A DNA stretch of 64,000 bases, from positions 620,001-684,000 of the forward strand of contig CAWIMS010000001.1 of the NCBI GenBank assembly GCA_963837285.1, in the 5' to 3' direction. Origin of the DNA: Planosporangium sp963837285. Lineage in GTDB: Bacteria; Actinomycetota; Actinomycetes; Mycobacteriales; Micromonosporaceae. This document shows positions 43,710 to 53,644 of this stretch, piece after piece. Numbering within the stretch: position 1 is the stretch's first letter; every line of letters starts with the position of its first letter. The position numbers and the translations under genes are program-made. A model generated the notes under the pieces. That model was not told the DNA's origin. It did not search any database and saw only the letters and a list, made by a program, of their open reading frames with translations.

Positions 43710-45113
43710 GTGTTCGACTACGACGTGCTCGTCATCGGGTCCGGCCCGGGTGGGCAGAAGGCCGCTATCGCCGCTTCGAAGCTCGGCCGCCGGGTAGCCC
43801 TGGTCGAGCGGCGGCACATGATGGGCGGCGTCTGCATCAACACCGGCACCATCCCGTCCAAAACCCTCCGTGAGGCGGTGCTTTACCTCACCGGCCTCAA
43901 CCAGCGCGAGATGTACGGCCAGAGCTACCGGGTGAAGGAAGACATCACGGTCGCCGACCTGGCCGCGCGTACCCAGCACGTGATCGGCCGCGAGGTCGAG
44001 GTGATCCGCAGCCAGCTCGCGCGCAACCGGGTCCGGCTACTCACCGGCACCGCCCACTTCCACGATCCACACACCATCGGCGTCGACGACGACAGTGGCC
44101 GGGAGCAGAAGGTCACCGCCGCGAAGATCATCATCGCCGCCGGCACCCGTCCGGCCCGCCCGAGCACCGTCGATTTCGACGACCGTACGATCATCGACTC
44201 CGACGGCGTGATCCACATGGAGCACCTGCCGCAGTCCATGATCGTGGTCGGGGCCGGCGTCATCGGCATCGAGTACGCCTCGATGTTCGCGGCGCTGGGC
44301 ACCAAGGTGACCATCATCGAGCGGCGCGACCGGATGCTCGAGTTCTGCGATCTGGAGATCATCGAGGCGCTGAAGTACCACCTGCGGGACCTGGCGGTGA
44401 CGTTCCGGTTCAGTGAGACCGTGGCCTCGGTGGAGCGGCACGGGGGCGGCGCGATCGCGAACCTGGAGAGCGGCAAGCGGATCGCGGCCGACACCGTGAT
44501 GTACTCGGCCGGCCGGCAGGGCGTGACCGATGATCTCACCCTGGAGAACGCCGGACTGGCCGCCGACGCGCGCGGGCGGATCAAGGTCGACGAGCGCTTC
44601 CGCACCGAGGTGCCGCACATCTACGCCGTCGGCGACGTGATCGGGTTCCCGGCGCTGGCGTCCACGTCGATGGAGCAGGGCCGGCTCGCCGCCCACGACG
44701 CCTGTGACGATCCGGCCCGGGCGATGCACCTGTTGCAGCCGATCGGGATCTACACGATTCCGGAGATCAGCTTCGTCGGGCGCACCGAGGACGAGCTGAC
44801 CGAGAGCCGGATCCCGTTCGAGGTGGGCATCGCCCGCTACCGGGAGCTCGCGCGCGGCCAGATCATCGGCGACTCGTACGGGATGTTGAAGCTGCTCGTG
44901 TCGCCGGATGACCGCAAGCTGCTGGGCGTGCACGTCTTCGGCACCGGCGCGACCGAGATCGTCCACATCGGGCAGACCGTGATGGGCTGCGACGGCAGCA
45001 TCGACTACCTCGTCGACGCGGTCTTCAACTACCCGACGCTGGCCGAGTCGTACAAGGTCGCGGCGCTCGACGCGATGAACAAGATGCGCCACATCGCGCG
45101 CCTGAACGACTGA
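43710..45113 (+). CDS. sthA: Soluble (Si-specific) NAD(P) transhydrogenase
   Basis: 467 residues. FAD-binding VLVIGSGPGGQKAA (about 6-19), the disulfide-reductase-like helix GGVCINTGTIPSKTL with a single Cys rather than the CxxxxC pair (this distinguishes SthA from lipoamide dehydrogenase), NAD-binding VVGAGVIGIEYASMF, second FAD motif IYAVGDVIGFPALAS, and the C-terminal dimerisation domain. It interconverts NADH and NADPH. GTG 43710 is the only start before the Rossmann strand. It begins a run of redox and NAD genes. Confidence 0.9.
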   Translation: MFDYDVLVIGSGPGGQKAAIAASKLGRRVALVERRHMMGGVCINTGTIPSKTLREAVLYLTGLNQREMYGQSYRVKEDITVADLAARTQHVIGREVEVIRSQLARNRVRLLTGTAHFHDPHTIGVDDDSGREQKVTAAKIIIAAGTRPARPSTVDFDDRTIIDSDGVIHMEHLPQSMIVVGAGVIGIEYASMFAALGTKVTIIERRDRMLEFCDLEIIEALKYHLRDLAVTFRFSETVASVERHGGGAIANLESGKRIAADTVMYSAGRQGVTDDLTLENAGLAADARGRIKVDERFRTEVPHIYAVGDVIGFPALASTSMEQGRLAAHDACDDPARAMHLLQPIGIYTIPEISFVGRTEDELTESRIPFEVGIARYRELARGQIIGDSYGMLKLLVSPDDRKLLGVHVFGTGATEIVHIGQTVMGCDGSIDYLVDAVFNYPTLAESYKVAALDAMNKMRHIARLND

Positions 45114-45128
45114 CAGAGATCCCCTAAT

Positions 45129-45176
45129 GATCGCGGCAAGTTTGGGTAGCTATGACTGCCCAGACTTTCCGCGATC
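45129..45176. repeat. Imperfect GATC-bounded stem-loop after sthA
   Basis: GATCGCGGCAAGTTTGGGTAG (45129-45149) pairs with the segment ending CCGCGATC at 45176: 18 of 21 positions match over a 6-nt loop. It sits 15 bp after the sthA stop and 10 bp before the UBP-finger gene, so it could attenuate read-through. Same GATC ends as the P family, different core. Confidence 0.78.
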
Positions 45177-45185
45177 AAGGTAAGG

Positions 45186-45488
45186 ATGGAGCCCATGACG
45201 ACTCCTGCCTGTGCCCACCTCGACGATGTCCGTGACGTCACCCCGGCCGCCGACGGCTGCCAGGACTGCCTCGCGATCGGCGGCCGGTGGGTACATCTGC
45301 GGATGTGCATGACCTGCGGACACGTCGGCTGCTGCGACAGTTCGCCGAACAAGCACGCCACGGCCCACTTCCACGCGGTCGGCGACCCGCTGGTCCAGTC
45401 GTACGAGCCGGGCGAGAACTGGTGGTGGTGCTACGTCGACCAGGTCCTGTTCGAGGTCGAGGGCGCGCCGTCCTATTCGCACAGCTGA
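45186..45488 (+). CDS. UBP-type zinc-finger protein
   Basis: 100 residues, a stand-alone ZnF-UBP-like domain: CAHLDDV, CQDCLAIGG, HLRMCMTCGHVGCCDSSPN, KHATAHFHAVGDPLVQS and WWWCYVDQ supply the Cys/His zinc ligands in the usual order. Bacterial copies lack ubiquitin partners; in actinobacteria they often occur with a response-regulator/thioredoxin-reductase fusion and a cyclic-nucleotide-binding histidine kinase, both found 1.3 kb downstream here. A redox or ligand-sensing adaptor role is inferred. Confidence 0.85.
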   Translation: MEPMTTPACAHLDDVRDVTPAADGCQDCLAIGGRWVHLRMCMTCGHVGCCDSSPNKHATAHFHAVGDPLVQSYEPGENWWWCYVDQVLFEVEGAPSYSHS

Positions 45489-45513
45489 CGCCGTTCACCC
45501 GTACAGTGGCGCC

Positions 45514-46377
45514 ATGGGCATGGTGCACACGGTCGGGCTGGTCCTGCACCCGCGCCGTGACTCCAAATTCGCGATCGACACGATCATCGACTGGGCCCGC
45601 CAGCGCGAGGTGACCGTGCTGGGCCTGCACGACGAGATCGGCCGGATCGACTGCTCGGCCGTCGCGGTCGACGACACCCAGTTGATCGATCAGGCGACGC
45701 TGCTGGTCAGCCTCGGCGGCGACGGCACCATGCTGCGCACCATGCGGTTGATCGAGGGGCGCAAGACGCCGGTGCTCGGGGTCAACGTGGGCAAGCTCGG
45801 CTTCCTCGCCGAGGTCGACGTGCCCGGGCTGCCGGCCGCGCTGTCCGCGATCGACGAGCACCGGTTCACGGTCGAGTCGCGGACCGCGGTGTCGGCCGTG
45901 TTGCCCGACGGCACGTTGGTCAACGCGTTCAACGACATCGCCCTGGTCCGCATCCCGGGCGACAAGATGGCCGCGGTCGGCATCGACGTCGAGGGCGCCC
46001 GGTTCGTCCAGTACGCGGCCGACGCGGTGCTGGTGTCCACGCCGACCGGTTCCACCGCGTACAACTTCTCGGTGGGCGGCCCGATCGTCTCGCCCAACGT
46101 CGAGGGTCTCCTGGTCGGGGCGGCGGCGGCGCACTCGTCGTTCAACCGGTCGCTGTTCCTGGCGCTGGACGAGCAGCTCGCGCTGTGCGTGCTGGAGCCG
46201 AGCGGGCGGCTCGCGGTCGAGGTGGACGGCATCGTCCGCGGTTACGTGACGGCCGGCGACACGGTCCCGATCATCCCGGTGCGGGCCGCCGCCCGGGTGG
46301 TCCGCCTCGGGCAGACCACGTTCTACGAGCGGGCCCGGCGCAAGCTGCGGGTCAACGGCAGCGCGGAAGTGGAGTGA
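45514..46377 (+). CDS. nadK: NAD kinase
   Basis: 287 residues. The phosphate-binding loop is SLGGDGTMLRTMR (about 66-78), with NVGKLGFLAEVD, NDIALVR and the ATP/NAD loop VLVSTPTGSTAYNFSVGGPIV all present. It makes NADP from NAD and ATP (or polyphosphate), supplying the substrate pool for the transhydrogenase upstream. ATG 45514 is the only start before the first strand (VGLVLHPRRD). The next gene starts 6 bp after the stop. Confidence 0.92.
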   Translation: MGMVHTVGLVLHPRRDSKFAIDTIIDWARQREVTVLGLHDEIGRIDCSAVAVDDTQLIDQATLLVSLGGDGTMLRTMRLIEGRKTPVLGVNVGKLGFLAEVDVPGLPAALSAIDEHRFTVESRTAVSAVLPDGTLVNAFNDIALVRIPGDKMAAVGIDVEGARFVQYAADAVLVSTPTGSTAYNFSVGGPIVSPNVEGLLVGAAAAHSSFNRSLFLALDEQLALCVLEPSGRLAVEVDGIVRGYVTAGDTVPIIPVRAAARVVRLGQTTFYERARRKLRVNGSAEVE

Positions 46378-46382
46378 CAGGG

Positions 46383-46667
46383 ATGGCGACCGCCGTCAGC
46401 AACAACCCGGACAGATCACGGTACGAGGTGCTCGTCGACGGCAAGGTTGCCGGTTTCGCCCGGTACCGGCGGACCGGTGACATGATCAACTTCTACCACA
46501 CCGAGGTCGATCCGGCGTTCGAAGGCCAGGGTCTCGGCAGCAAGCTGGCCAGCGGTGCGCTCGACGACGTCCGGGCCAGCGGCGCCCGCGCGATCGCGAC
46601 CTGCCCGTTCATCTCCGCGTACATCAAGCGCCACCCTGAGTACGCGGAGCTGCTCGCTACGAGCTGA
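46383..46667 (+). CDS. Small GNAT-like N-acetyltransferase (YjdJ type)
   Basis: 94 residues: a mini-GNAT of the YjdJ/Gtn10-like kind. The acetyl-CoA loop is DPAFEGQGLGSKLASGALDD (about 45-64), then ARAIATCPFISAYIKRHPEYAELL, the conserved C-terminal motif with Cys and Pro that is diagnostic of this subfamily. The substrate is unknown. It is packed between nadK and the response-regulator fusion, so it may belong to the same unit. Confidence 0.87.
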   Translation: MATAVSNNPDRSRYEVLVDGKVAGFARYRRTGDMINFYHTEVDPAFEGQGLGSKLASGALDDVRASGARAIATCPFISAYIKRHPEYAELLATS

Positions 46668-46743
46668 AGCGCAGATCTGGTCGGACGCCAGCCAGCGGTG
46701 GAGACTTGGCCCTGTCCCTGCCCAGCTAACAAAGGGGAGACGG

Positions 46744-48402
46744 GTGGGCCGTCCGACCATGCTCACTGTTGACGACGACCCGGCGGTGTCCCGGGCTGTC
46801 GCTCGTGACCTGCGCCGACGCTACGGTGAGGAGTACCAGATCGTCCGTGCGTCGTCCGGCAGTGAGGCGCTGGAGGCGCTCCGCGAGATCAAGCTGCGTG
46901 GCGGCCGGGTCGCGGTGATGCTCGCCGACTACCGGATGCCGCAGATGAGCGGGGTCGAGTTCCTGGAGCAGGCGATGGATCTGTTCCCGCACGCCCGGCG
47001 GGCGCTGCTCACCGCGTACGCGGACACCGACGCGGCGATCCAGGCGATCAACGTGGTCGACGTCGACCACTACCTGCTCAAGCCGTGGGACCCGCCCGAG
47101 GAGAAGCTGTACCCGGTGGTCGACGCGCTGCTGGAGGCCTGGCAGGCGGCCGGTGACAAGGAGATCGAGGACGTCAAGGTCGTCGGCCACCGGTGGAGCG
47201 CTCCGTCGTACAAGATCCGTGACTTCCTGGCCCGCAACCTGGTCCCCTACCGGTGGTATGCGGCCGACGACCCGGAAGGCCGGCGGCTGCTCGACGCGGC
47301 CGGGCACGGGCCGGAGTCGATCCCGCTGGTGGTGACGCCGGACGGCCAGGTGCTGGTGGCGCCCACCGCCGCCGAGGTGGCCGCGGCGGTCGGCATGTCC
47401 ACCGCACCGGTACGCGACTTCTACGACCTGATCATCGTCGGTGGCGGCCCGGCCGGGCTCGGCGCCGCAGTCTACGGCGCGTCCGAGGGCCTGAAGACGG
47501 TACTGGTCGAGCGGCGCGCCATCGGCGGGCAAGCCGGCCAGAGTTCCCGGATCGAGAACTACCTGGGCTTCCCCGACGGTGTGTCCGGCGCCCAGCTCAC
47601 CGAGCGGGCCCGCCGGCAGGCCGGCAAGTTCGAGGCGGAAGTGATCACGACCCGGGACGTGGTGGGGCTGGAGCCGCGCGGCTCGGCCCGGGTGGTGCGC
47701 TTCGACGACGGCAGCGAGGTCGGTGCGCACTCGGTCATCCTCGCCACCGGCGTGTCGTACCGTCCGCTGATGGCGCCCGGCGTGGCCGACCTGACCGGCC
47801 GGGGGGTGTACTACGGCTCCGCCGCGACGGAGGGCCCGGCGTGCGCCGGCACCGATGTGATCATCGTGGGCGGCGCCAACTCGGCCGGCCAGGCGGCGCT
47901 GTTCTTCGCCCAGCACGCCCGCAGCGTCACGCTCGCCGTCCGCGGCGACTCGCTGGAACGGTCGATGTCGTACTACCTGATCCAGCAGCTCGCGGCCGTC
48001 CCCAACATCCAGGTGCGGACCCGCACCGAGGTGATCGAGGCGCACGGCAACGACCATCTGGAAGCGGTGACCCTGTGCGACGGCAAGCAGGGCACGACGA
48101 TGACCTCCGAGTGCGGCCACCTGTTCATCTTCATCGGCGCCGAGCCGCGCACCGACTGGCTCGACGGCGCCGTGAAGCGGGACCAGCGCGGCTTCGTGTG
48201 CACCGGTCCGGACCTGCTGGTCGGCGGTGACCGGCCGACGGGATGGGATCGGGACCGCGATCCGTTCTATCTGGAATGCAGCGTCCCGGGAGTCTTCGCC
48301 GCCGGCGACGTGCGGGCCAACTCGGTCAAGCGGGTGGCGTCGGCGGTCGGCGAGGGCGCGATGGCGGTGACACTCGTGCACAGGTACCTGGAGTCGCAAT
48401 GA
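46744..48402 (+). CDS. Response regulator fused to a thioredoxin-reductase-like flavoprotein
   Basis: 552 residues, three parts. REC domain (about 1-125): acidic pair in LTVDDDPAVS, phospho-Asp about 61 in MLADYRMPQMS, Thr/Ser in LLTAYADT, Lys in LLKPWDPP. A thioredoxin-like segment (about 145-215: VVGHRWSAPSYKIRDFLARN ... IPLVVTPDGQVLVAPT) lacks CxxC. The FAD/NAD(P) part (about 225-552): IIVGGGPAGLGAAVYGA, GGQAGQSSRIENYLGFPDG, VIIVGGANSAGQAALFFA. The CxxC of thioredoxin reductase is also missing. GTG start with AAAGGGGAGA upstream. It overlaps the kinase gene by 4 bp. Phosphorylation probably controls an oxidoreductase output. Confidence 0.9.
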   Translation: MGRPTMLTVDDDPAVSRAVARDLRRRYGEEYQIVRASSGSEALEALREIKLRGGRVAVMLADYRMPQMSGVEFLEQAMDLFPHARRALLTAYADTDAAIQAINVVDVDHYLLKPWDPPEEKLYPVVDALLEAWQAAGDKEIEDVKVVGHRWSAPSYKIRDFLARNLVPYRWYAADDPEGRRLLDAAGHGPESIPLVVTPDGQVLVAPTAAEVAAAVGMSTAPVRDFYDLIIVGGGPAGLGAAVYGASEGLKTVLVERRAIGGQAGQSSRIENYLGFPDGVSGAQLTERARRQAGKFEAEVITTRDVVGLEPRGSARVVRFDDGSEVGAHSVILATGVSYRPLMAPGVADLTGRGVYYGSAATEGPACAGTDVIIVGGANSAGQAALFFAQHARSVTLAVRGDSLERSMSYYLIQQLAAVPNIQVRTRTEVIEAHGNDHLEAVTLCDGKQGTTMTSECGHLFIFIGAEPRTDWLDGAVKRDQRGFVCTGPDLLVGGDRPTGWDRDRDPFYLECSVPGVFAAGDVRANSVKRVASAVGEGAMAVTLVHRYLESQ

Positions 48403-49829
48403 CGCAACAACAATTGACCCCCACGGAGCTGAAGACCCTCTTCCTCTTTGAAGCGCTGTCGGACGAGCAGCTCGACTGGCTCGCCCAGAAGGGCAGCGTG
48501 CAGAGCTTCCCCGCCGGCTCGACGGTGTTCGCCGAGGGCGAGCCGGCCGAAGGCTTCTTCGTCCTGCTGTCCGGCACGCTCGCCCTGTCGCGCAACGTGC
48601 AGGGCAACGACGTGGAGACCACCCGCACCGATCAGCGTGGTGCGTACATGGGCGCCACCCAGGCGTACCTCGCCGACTCCGACGTTCCCCGCACGTACAC
48701 CGCCTCGATGCGGGCGATCAGCGACTGCGAGTTCTTCGTCCTGCCGGCGGACGACTTCGCCACCATGATGCGCGACTGGTTCCCGATGGCGATCCACCTA
48801 CTCGAAGGCCTGTTCTTCGGGATGCGCAACACGCAGGCCGTGATCGGCGAGCGGCAGCGGCTCAGCGCGCTGGGCCGGCTCACCGCCGGTCTGATGCACG
48901 AGCTGAACAACCCGGCCGCGGCGACCGTCCGTGCGACGGCGTCGCTGCGTACCCGGGTCGCCGGCATGCGGCACAAGCTCGCCATGCTGGCCGACGGCCG
49001 GATCGCTCCGGTCCAGTTGAAGAAGCTCGCCGAGTTGCAGGAGTCGGTCATCGAACGGGCGGCCAAGGCACCCGAACTGACCGCCCTGGAGACCAGCGAC
49101 CGCGAAGACGAGCTGAGCGACTGGCTCGACGAGCACGACGTCGCCGGTGCCTGGGACCTGGCGCCGGTGTTCGTGGCCGGCGGGCTCGACGTCGAGTGCC
49201 TGGACGAGATCGCCGGGAACGTGGAGCCAGGGCTGCTCGACGGCTCGCTGCGGTGGATCGCGTACGCGCTGGAGACCGAGCAGCTGATGACCGACATCGA
49301 GGACGCCGGCAACCGGATCTCCTCGCTGGTCGCCGCCGCCAAGCAGTACTCCCAGCTGGACCGGGCCTCGCATCAGTGGATCGACGTGCACGACGGGATC
49401 ATCAGCACGCTGATCCTGTTCAAGCACAAGATGGGTGACAACGTCAAGATCGTCAAGGAGTTCGACCGGACGCTGCCCAAGATCCCGGCGCACCCCGCCG
49501 AGCTGAACCAGGTGTGGACCAATCTCATCGACAACGCGGTCCAGGCGATGAACGGCGAAGGTACCCTCACGATCCGCACCTTCCGGGAAGGCGACTGCGT
49601 GGTGATCGAGATCGGCGACACCGGCCCCGGCATCCCGGCCAACCTGCAACGGCGGGTGTTCGAGCCGTTCTTCACCACCAAACCGGTCGGCGAAGGCACC
49701 GGGTTGGGCCTCGACATCTCGTACCGGATCGTGGTCAACCGGCACCGCGGCGACCTCCGGCTCACCTCGCAGCCGGGCGACACCCGGTTCCGGGTCCTGC
49801 TCCCGCTGACCGAGCCGGCGTCGAATTGA
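48399..49829 (+). CDS. Soluble histidine kinase with cyclic-nucleotide-binding-type sensor domain
   Basis: 476 residues without membrane helices. N-terminal cNMP-binding/Crp-like beta barrel (about 12-130: LFLFEALSDEQLDWLAQKG, GSTVFAEGEPAEGFFVLLSGTL), a long helical linker, H-box ALGRLTAGLMHELNNPAAA (His about 168), then the HATPase domain: N-box NQVWTNLIDNAVQAM, G1 IEIGDTGPGIP, F/G2 VFEPFFTTKPVGEGTGLGL. This should phosphorylate the adjacent REC-flavoprotein. Whether it binds a nucleotide or senses another ligand is unknown. The ATG overlaps the upstream stop; the next gene also overlaps (TGATGG). Confidence 0.9.
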   Translation: MTQQQLTPTELKTLFLFEALSDEQLDWLAQKGSVQSFPAGSTVFAEGEPAEGFFVLLSGTLALSRNVQGNDVETTRTDQRGAYMGATQAYLADSDVPRTYTASMRAISDCEFFVLPADDFATMMRDWFPMAIHLLEGLFFGMRNTQAVIGERQRLSALGRLTAGLMHELNNPAAATVRATASLRTRVAGMRHKLAMLADGRIAPVQLKKLAELQESVIERAAKAPELTALETSDREDELSDWLDEHDVAGAWDLAPVFVAGGLDVECLDEIAGNVEPGLLDGSLRWIAYALETEQLMTDIEDAGNRISSLVAAAKQYSQLDRASHQWIDVHDGIISTLILFKHKMGDNVKIVKEFDRTLPKIPAHPAELNQVWTNLIDNAVQAMNGEGTLTIRTFREGDCVVIEIGDTGPGIPANLQRRVFEPFFTTKPVGEGTGLGLDISYRIVVNRHRGDLRLTSQPGDTRFRVLLPLTEPASN

Positions 49830-51343
49830 TGGCCGTCGAGTACGCGACCGCGCGCGGCAAGTGGGTACTCGTCGCCACCGTGCTCGGATCGGGTCTCGCA
49901 GCCATCGACGCCACCGTGGTCGGCATCGCGTTGCCGGCCATCGGTCGGGACTTCCACGTCGGCATGACCAGCCTGCAATGGATCGTCACCGGGTACACGC
50001 TGATGCTCGCCGGCCTGCTGCTCGTCGGCGGCGCCCTCGGCGACCGGTACGGGCGTCGCAAGGTGTTCGTCATCGGCGTGGTCTGGTTCGCGCTCGCCTC
50101 GCTGCTGTGCGGGATGGCACCCAACGCCGGCACGCTGATCGCCGCGCGGGCGCTACAGGGCGCCGGCGCGGCCCTGCTGACCCCGAGCAGCCTGGCCATC
50201 ATCGAGGCGACGTTCGTGCCCGCCGACCGGTCGAAGGCGATCGGCGCCTGGGCCGGGCTGGGTGGGTTGGCCACCGCGATCGGCCCGTTCATCGGCGGCT
50301 GGCTGATCGCGAGCGTGTCCTGGCGGTACATCTTCTTCATCAACCTGCCGCTCGCCGCGTTGGTGGTGTGGCTCTGCGTACGGCACGTGCCGGAGACCCG
50401 CGACGAAGCCGAGGCCGGCCGCCCCATCGACCTCGTCGGCGGCGGGCTCATCACGCTGTCCCTGCTGGGCCTGTGTTACGGGCTGACCGAGGGCGCCCGG
50501 CTGGGTTGGGGGTCGCCGGCCATCGCCGGCTCGCTGGTCGCCGGGATCGTGCTGCTCGGCGGGTTCGTGTTGTGGGAGCGCCGGGCGGAAAACCCGGTGC
50601 TGCCGCTCGGCGTGTTCACCAACCGCCGGTTCAGCGCCACGAATGCGGTCACCTTCATCATGTACGGGGCGCTGGGCGCGACCCTGTTCCTGCTGCCGAT
50701 CCAGTTGCAGCAGGTCAGCGGGTACAGTCCGCTCGCCTCGGGCGCCGCGCTGTTACCGGTGACCGTTCTCATGCTGCTGCTGTCGCCGCAGTCCGGGGCA
50801 CTGGCCAGCCGGATCGGGCCGCGGCTACAGATGACGGTCGGCCCGCTGCTGGTGGCGGCCGGCATGGTGCTGCTGGGCCGGGTCGGGCCGGGCGGCAACT
50901 ACCTGACCGAGGTGCTGCCGGCGGTGCTGGTGTTCGGGCTCGGCCTGGCCGCCACCGTCGCCCCGCTGACCGCCACCGCGCTCAGCTCGGTGCCGCCCGA
51001 ACGGTCCGGGGTGGCGTCCGCCGTCAACAACGACGTGGCCCGCGCGGGCGGCCTGATCGCGATCGCCATCCTGCCCACGGCGGCCGGTATCGGCGAGCTG
51101 ACCTACCTCGATCCGGCCGCGTTCGGGGCCGGCTTCCGGGCCGCGTGCTACATCGCCGCGGCGGTGTGCGTGGTCGGTGGCCTGCTCGCGGCGGCAACGG
51201 TCGGCGCGACGCGCCGGGCCGTCCCAGCGCCGGCCGTCCCGCTGCGCCGGGAGTTCCACTGTGGACTCGACAGCCCGCCGCTGCGCTGCCCGACACAGGT
51301 TCCGTCCGTCCCCGCGGACAGCACAACCTCCCGGGCCTCATGA
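49829..51343 (+). CDS. MFS drug/proton antiporter of the DHA2 (14-helix) type
   Basis: 504 residues, 14 predicted helices. Motif A-like GALGDRYGRRKVFVIG, motif C-like GLGGLATAIGPFIGGWL, and the DHA2 start DATVVGIALPAIGRDF are visible. It is coupled to the histidine kinase gene by a stop-start overlap, so its expression tracks the two-component pair. The last residues (after DSPPLRCPTQ) and the TGA stop at 51341-51343 are read from sequence running into repeat P7, so the natural C-terminus may have been replaced. Substrate unknown. Confidence 0.87.
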   Translation: MAVEYATARGKWVLVATVLGSGLAAIDATVVGIALPAIGRDFHVGMTSLQWIVTGYTLMLAGLLLVGGALGDRYGRRKVFVIGVVWFALASLLCGMAPNAGTLIAARALQGAGAALLTPSSLAIIEATFVPADRSKAIGAWAGLGGLATAIGPFIGGWLIASVSWRYIFFINLPLAALVVWLCVRHVPETRDEAEAGRPIDLVGGGLITLSLLGLCYGLTEGARLGWGSPAIAGSLVAGIVLLGGFVLWERRAENPVLPLGVFTNRRFSATNAVTFIMYGALGATLFLLPIQLQQVSGYSPLASGAALLPVTVLMLLLSPQSGALASRIGPRLQMTVGPLLVAAGMVLLGRVGPGGNYLTEVLPAVLVFGLGLAATVAPLTATALSSVPPERSGVASAVNNDVARAGGLIAIAILPTAAGIGELTYLDPAAFGAGFRAACYIAAAVCVVGGLLAAATVGATRRAVPAPAVPLRREFHCGLDSPPLRCPTQVPSVPADSTTSRAS

Positions 51344-51416
51344 TCGGCACAACTTCCCGGAAGTAGTGGCCAAAACCGGGGGCTGAGGCCACTATTTCCG
51401 GGAAGTTGTGCCGATC
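51342..51416. repeat. Double-palindrome repeat P7
   Basis: Arms GATCGGCACAACTTCC.. (left) and ..GGAAGTTGTGCCGATC (right), 29 of 30 positions complementary and the odd one a G-T type change, loop AAAACCGGGGGCTGA. The flanks CTCATGATC and GATCATGAG are also palindromic. The repeat ends supply the stop codons of both convergent neighbours (51341-51343 and 51415-51417), so it fills the entire gap. Confidence 0.93.
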
Positions 51417-52311
51417 ATGAGGTCAGCTCGTGGGCGAGGATGCCGGTGTGCAGCGGCTCCAGCCGGGCCCGCTCGTCGGCGTACGTGGTGAGGACCAGCG
51501 GCGTCAGGAGCACCCCGAGCGCGGCGGTGATCACGACCTGGAACAGGGTGCCGATCACGGTACCGCTCACCAGCCCGCCGGTGCCGGCCGACCAGGCGTG
51601 CGCCACCGTGTTGACAATCGTGCCGACCGAGCTGGACACCAGCGAGACGGCGATGGCGATCCCGATCACCGTGGCGACCCGGGCGATCGAAGCGCCGAAG
51701 TCGCCGTGGAACAGCTTGAAGCACCGGGCGATGACACCGCCCCGCTCGAACAGGACGACCGCGGGCAGCACCGTGAACACGGCGGCGAAGTACAGCGCCG
51801 GCACGAAGCACGCGCAGAACCCGACCAGCAGGATCAGGCCGGCCAGGAGGCTCCACCCGACCAGCGGGAACAGCCGGCCGAGCGTGCCGCGAAGCGCGTC
51901 CGGGATCGACGGTCGCCCACCGGTCACGCCGGTCACGAGCAGGCGCATCCCGGCCAGCGATATCAGCGCCAGCACCAGGCCGGCGAGGATCGAACCGATG
52001 GCGCCGATGGTCAGGGCCGGCAGCGCCGACACGACGGCGTGCCTTATCTGGGCGCTGTCGAGCTGGCCGGCGTCGCGCAGCCCACGGGTCTGGATCGCCT
52101 GCACCAGGGCGGCGGGGATCCGCAGGACCAACGCCGCCACCGCGCCCACGCCCTGAAGGAGGGCGAGCTGGCGCCAGTACACCTGGAAGAGGTTTTTGTT
52201 CTTCTGCCACCAGCCGGCGTAGTCGGCGCTGATGAGTGGGTCCGACGGGTCGCCGAACAGGGCGCCCGACCGGATCGGGCTTAGCGGCGGCTGCGCAGGT
52301 GGCTCGGACAT
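51415..52311 (-). CDS. Multi-pass membrane protein of unknown function
   Basis: 298 residues. Proline-rich cytoplasmic start (MSEPPAQPPLSPIRSG), then five or six hydrophobic segments: LLQGVGAVAALVLRIPAALV, ALPALTIGAIGSILAGLVLALI, LFPLVGWSLLAGLILLVGFCACF, FAAVFTVLPAVVLFE, VATVIGIAIAVSLVSSSVGTIV, FQVVITAALGVLLTPLVLTTY. The phrase ALRGTLGRLFPLVGWSLLAG resembles the DUF7544/GDPD-type membrane domains of actinobacteria. No catalytic motif. Start 52311 is chosen for the hydrophilic head; only 64 bp separate it from the divergent P450 start. Confidence 0.75.
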   Translation of the reverse strand: MSEPPAQPPLSPIRSGALFGDPSDPLISADYAGWWQKNKNLFQVYWRQLALLQGVGAVAALVLRIPAALVQAIQTRGLRDAGQLDSAQIRHAVVSALPALTIGAIGSILAGLVLALISLAGMRLLVTGVTGGRPSIPDALRGTLGRLFPLVGWSLLAGLILLVGFCACFVPALYFAAVFTVLPAVVLFERGGVIARCFKLFHGDFGASIARVATVIGIAIAVSLVSSSVGTIVNTVAHAWSAGTGGLVSGTVIGTLFQVVITAALGVLLTPLVLTTYADERARLEPLHTGILAHELTS

Positions 52312-52375
52312 GGCCAGATTCTTGCAGATCTTGCCGCGCTGGCACCGTGTTGACATTTGTGGATAGGGTCCTGAC

Positions 52376-53644
<1,269 letters not shown>

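Noticed and set aside
46726..48399. 557-codon minus-strand frame opposite the response-regulator fusion
   Set aside because: Precise antisense shadow; the sense strand has full REC and flavoprotein motifs.
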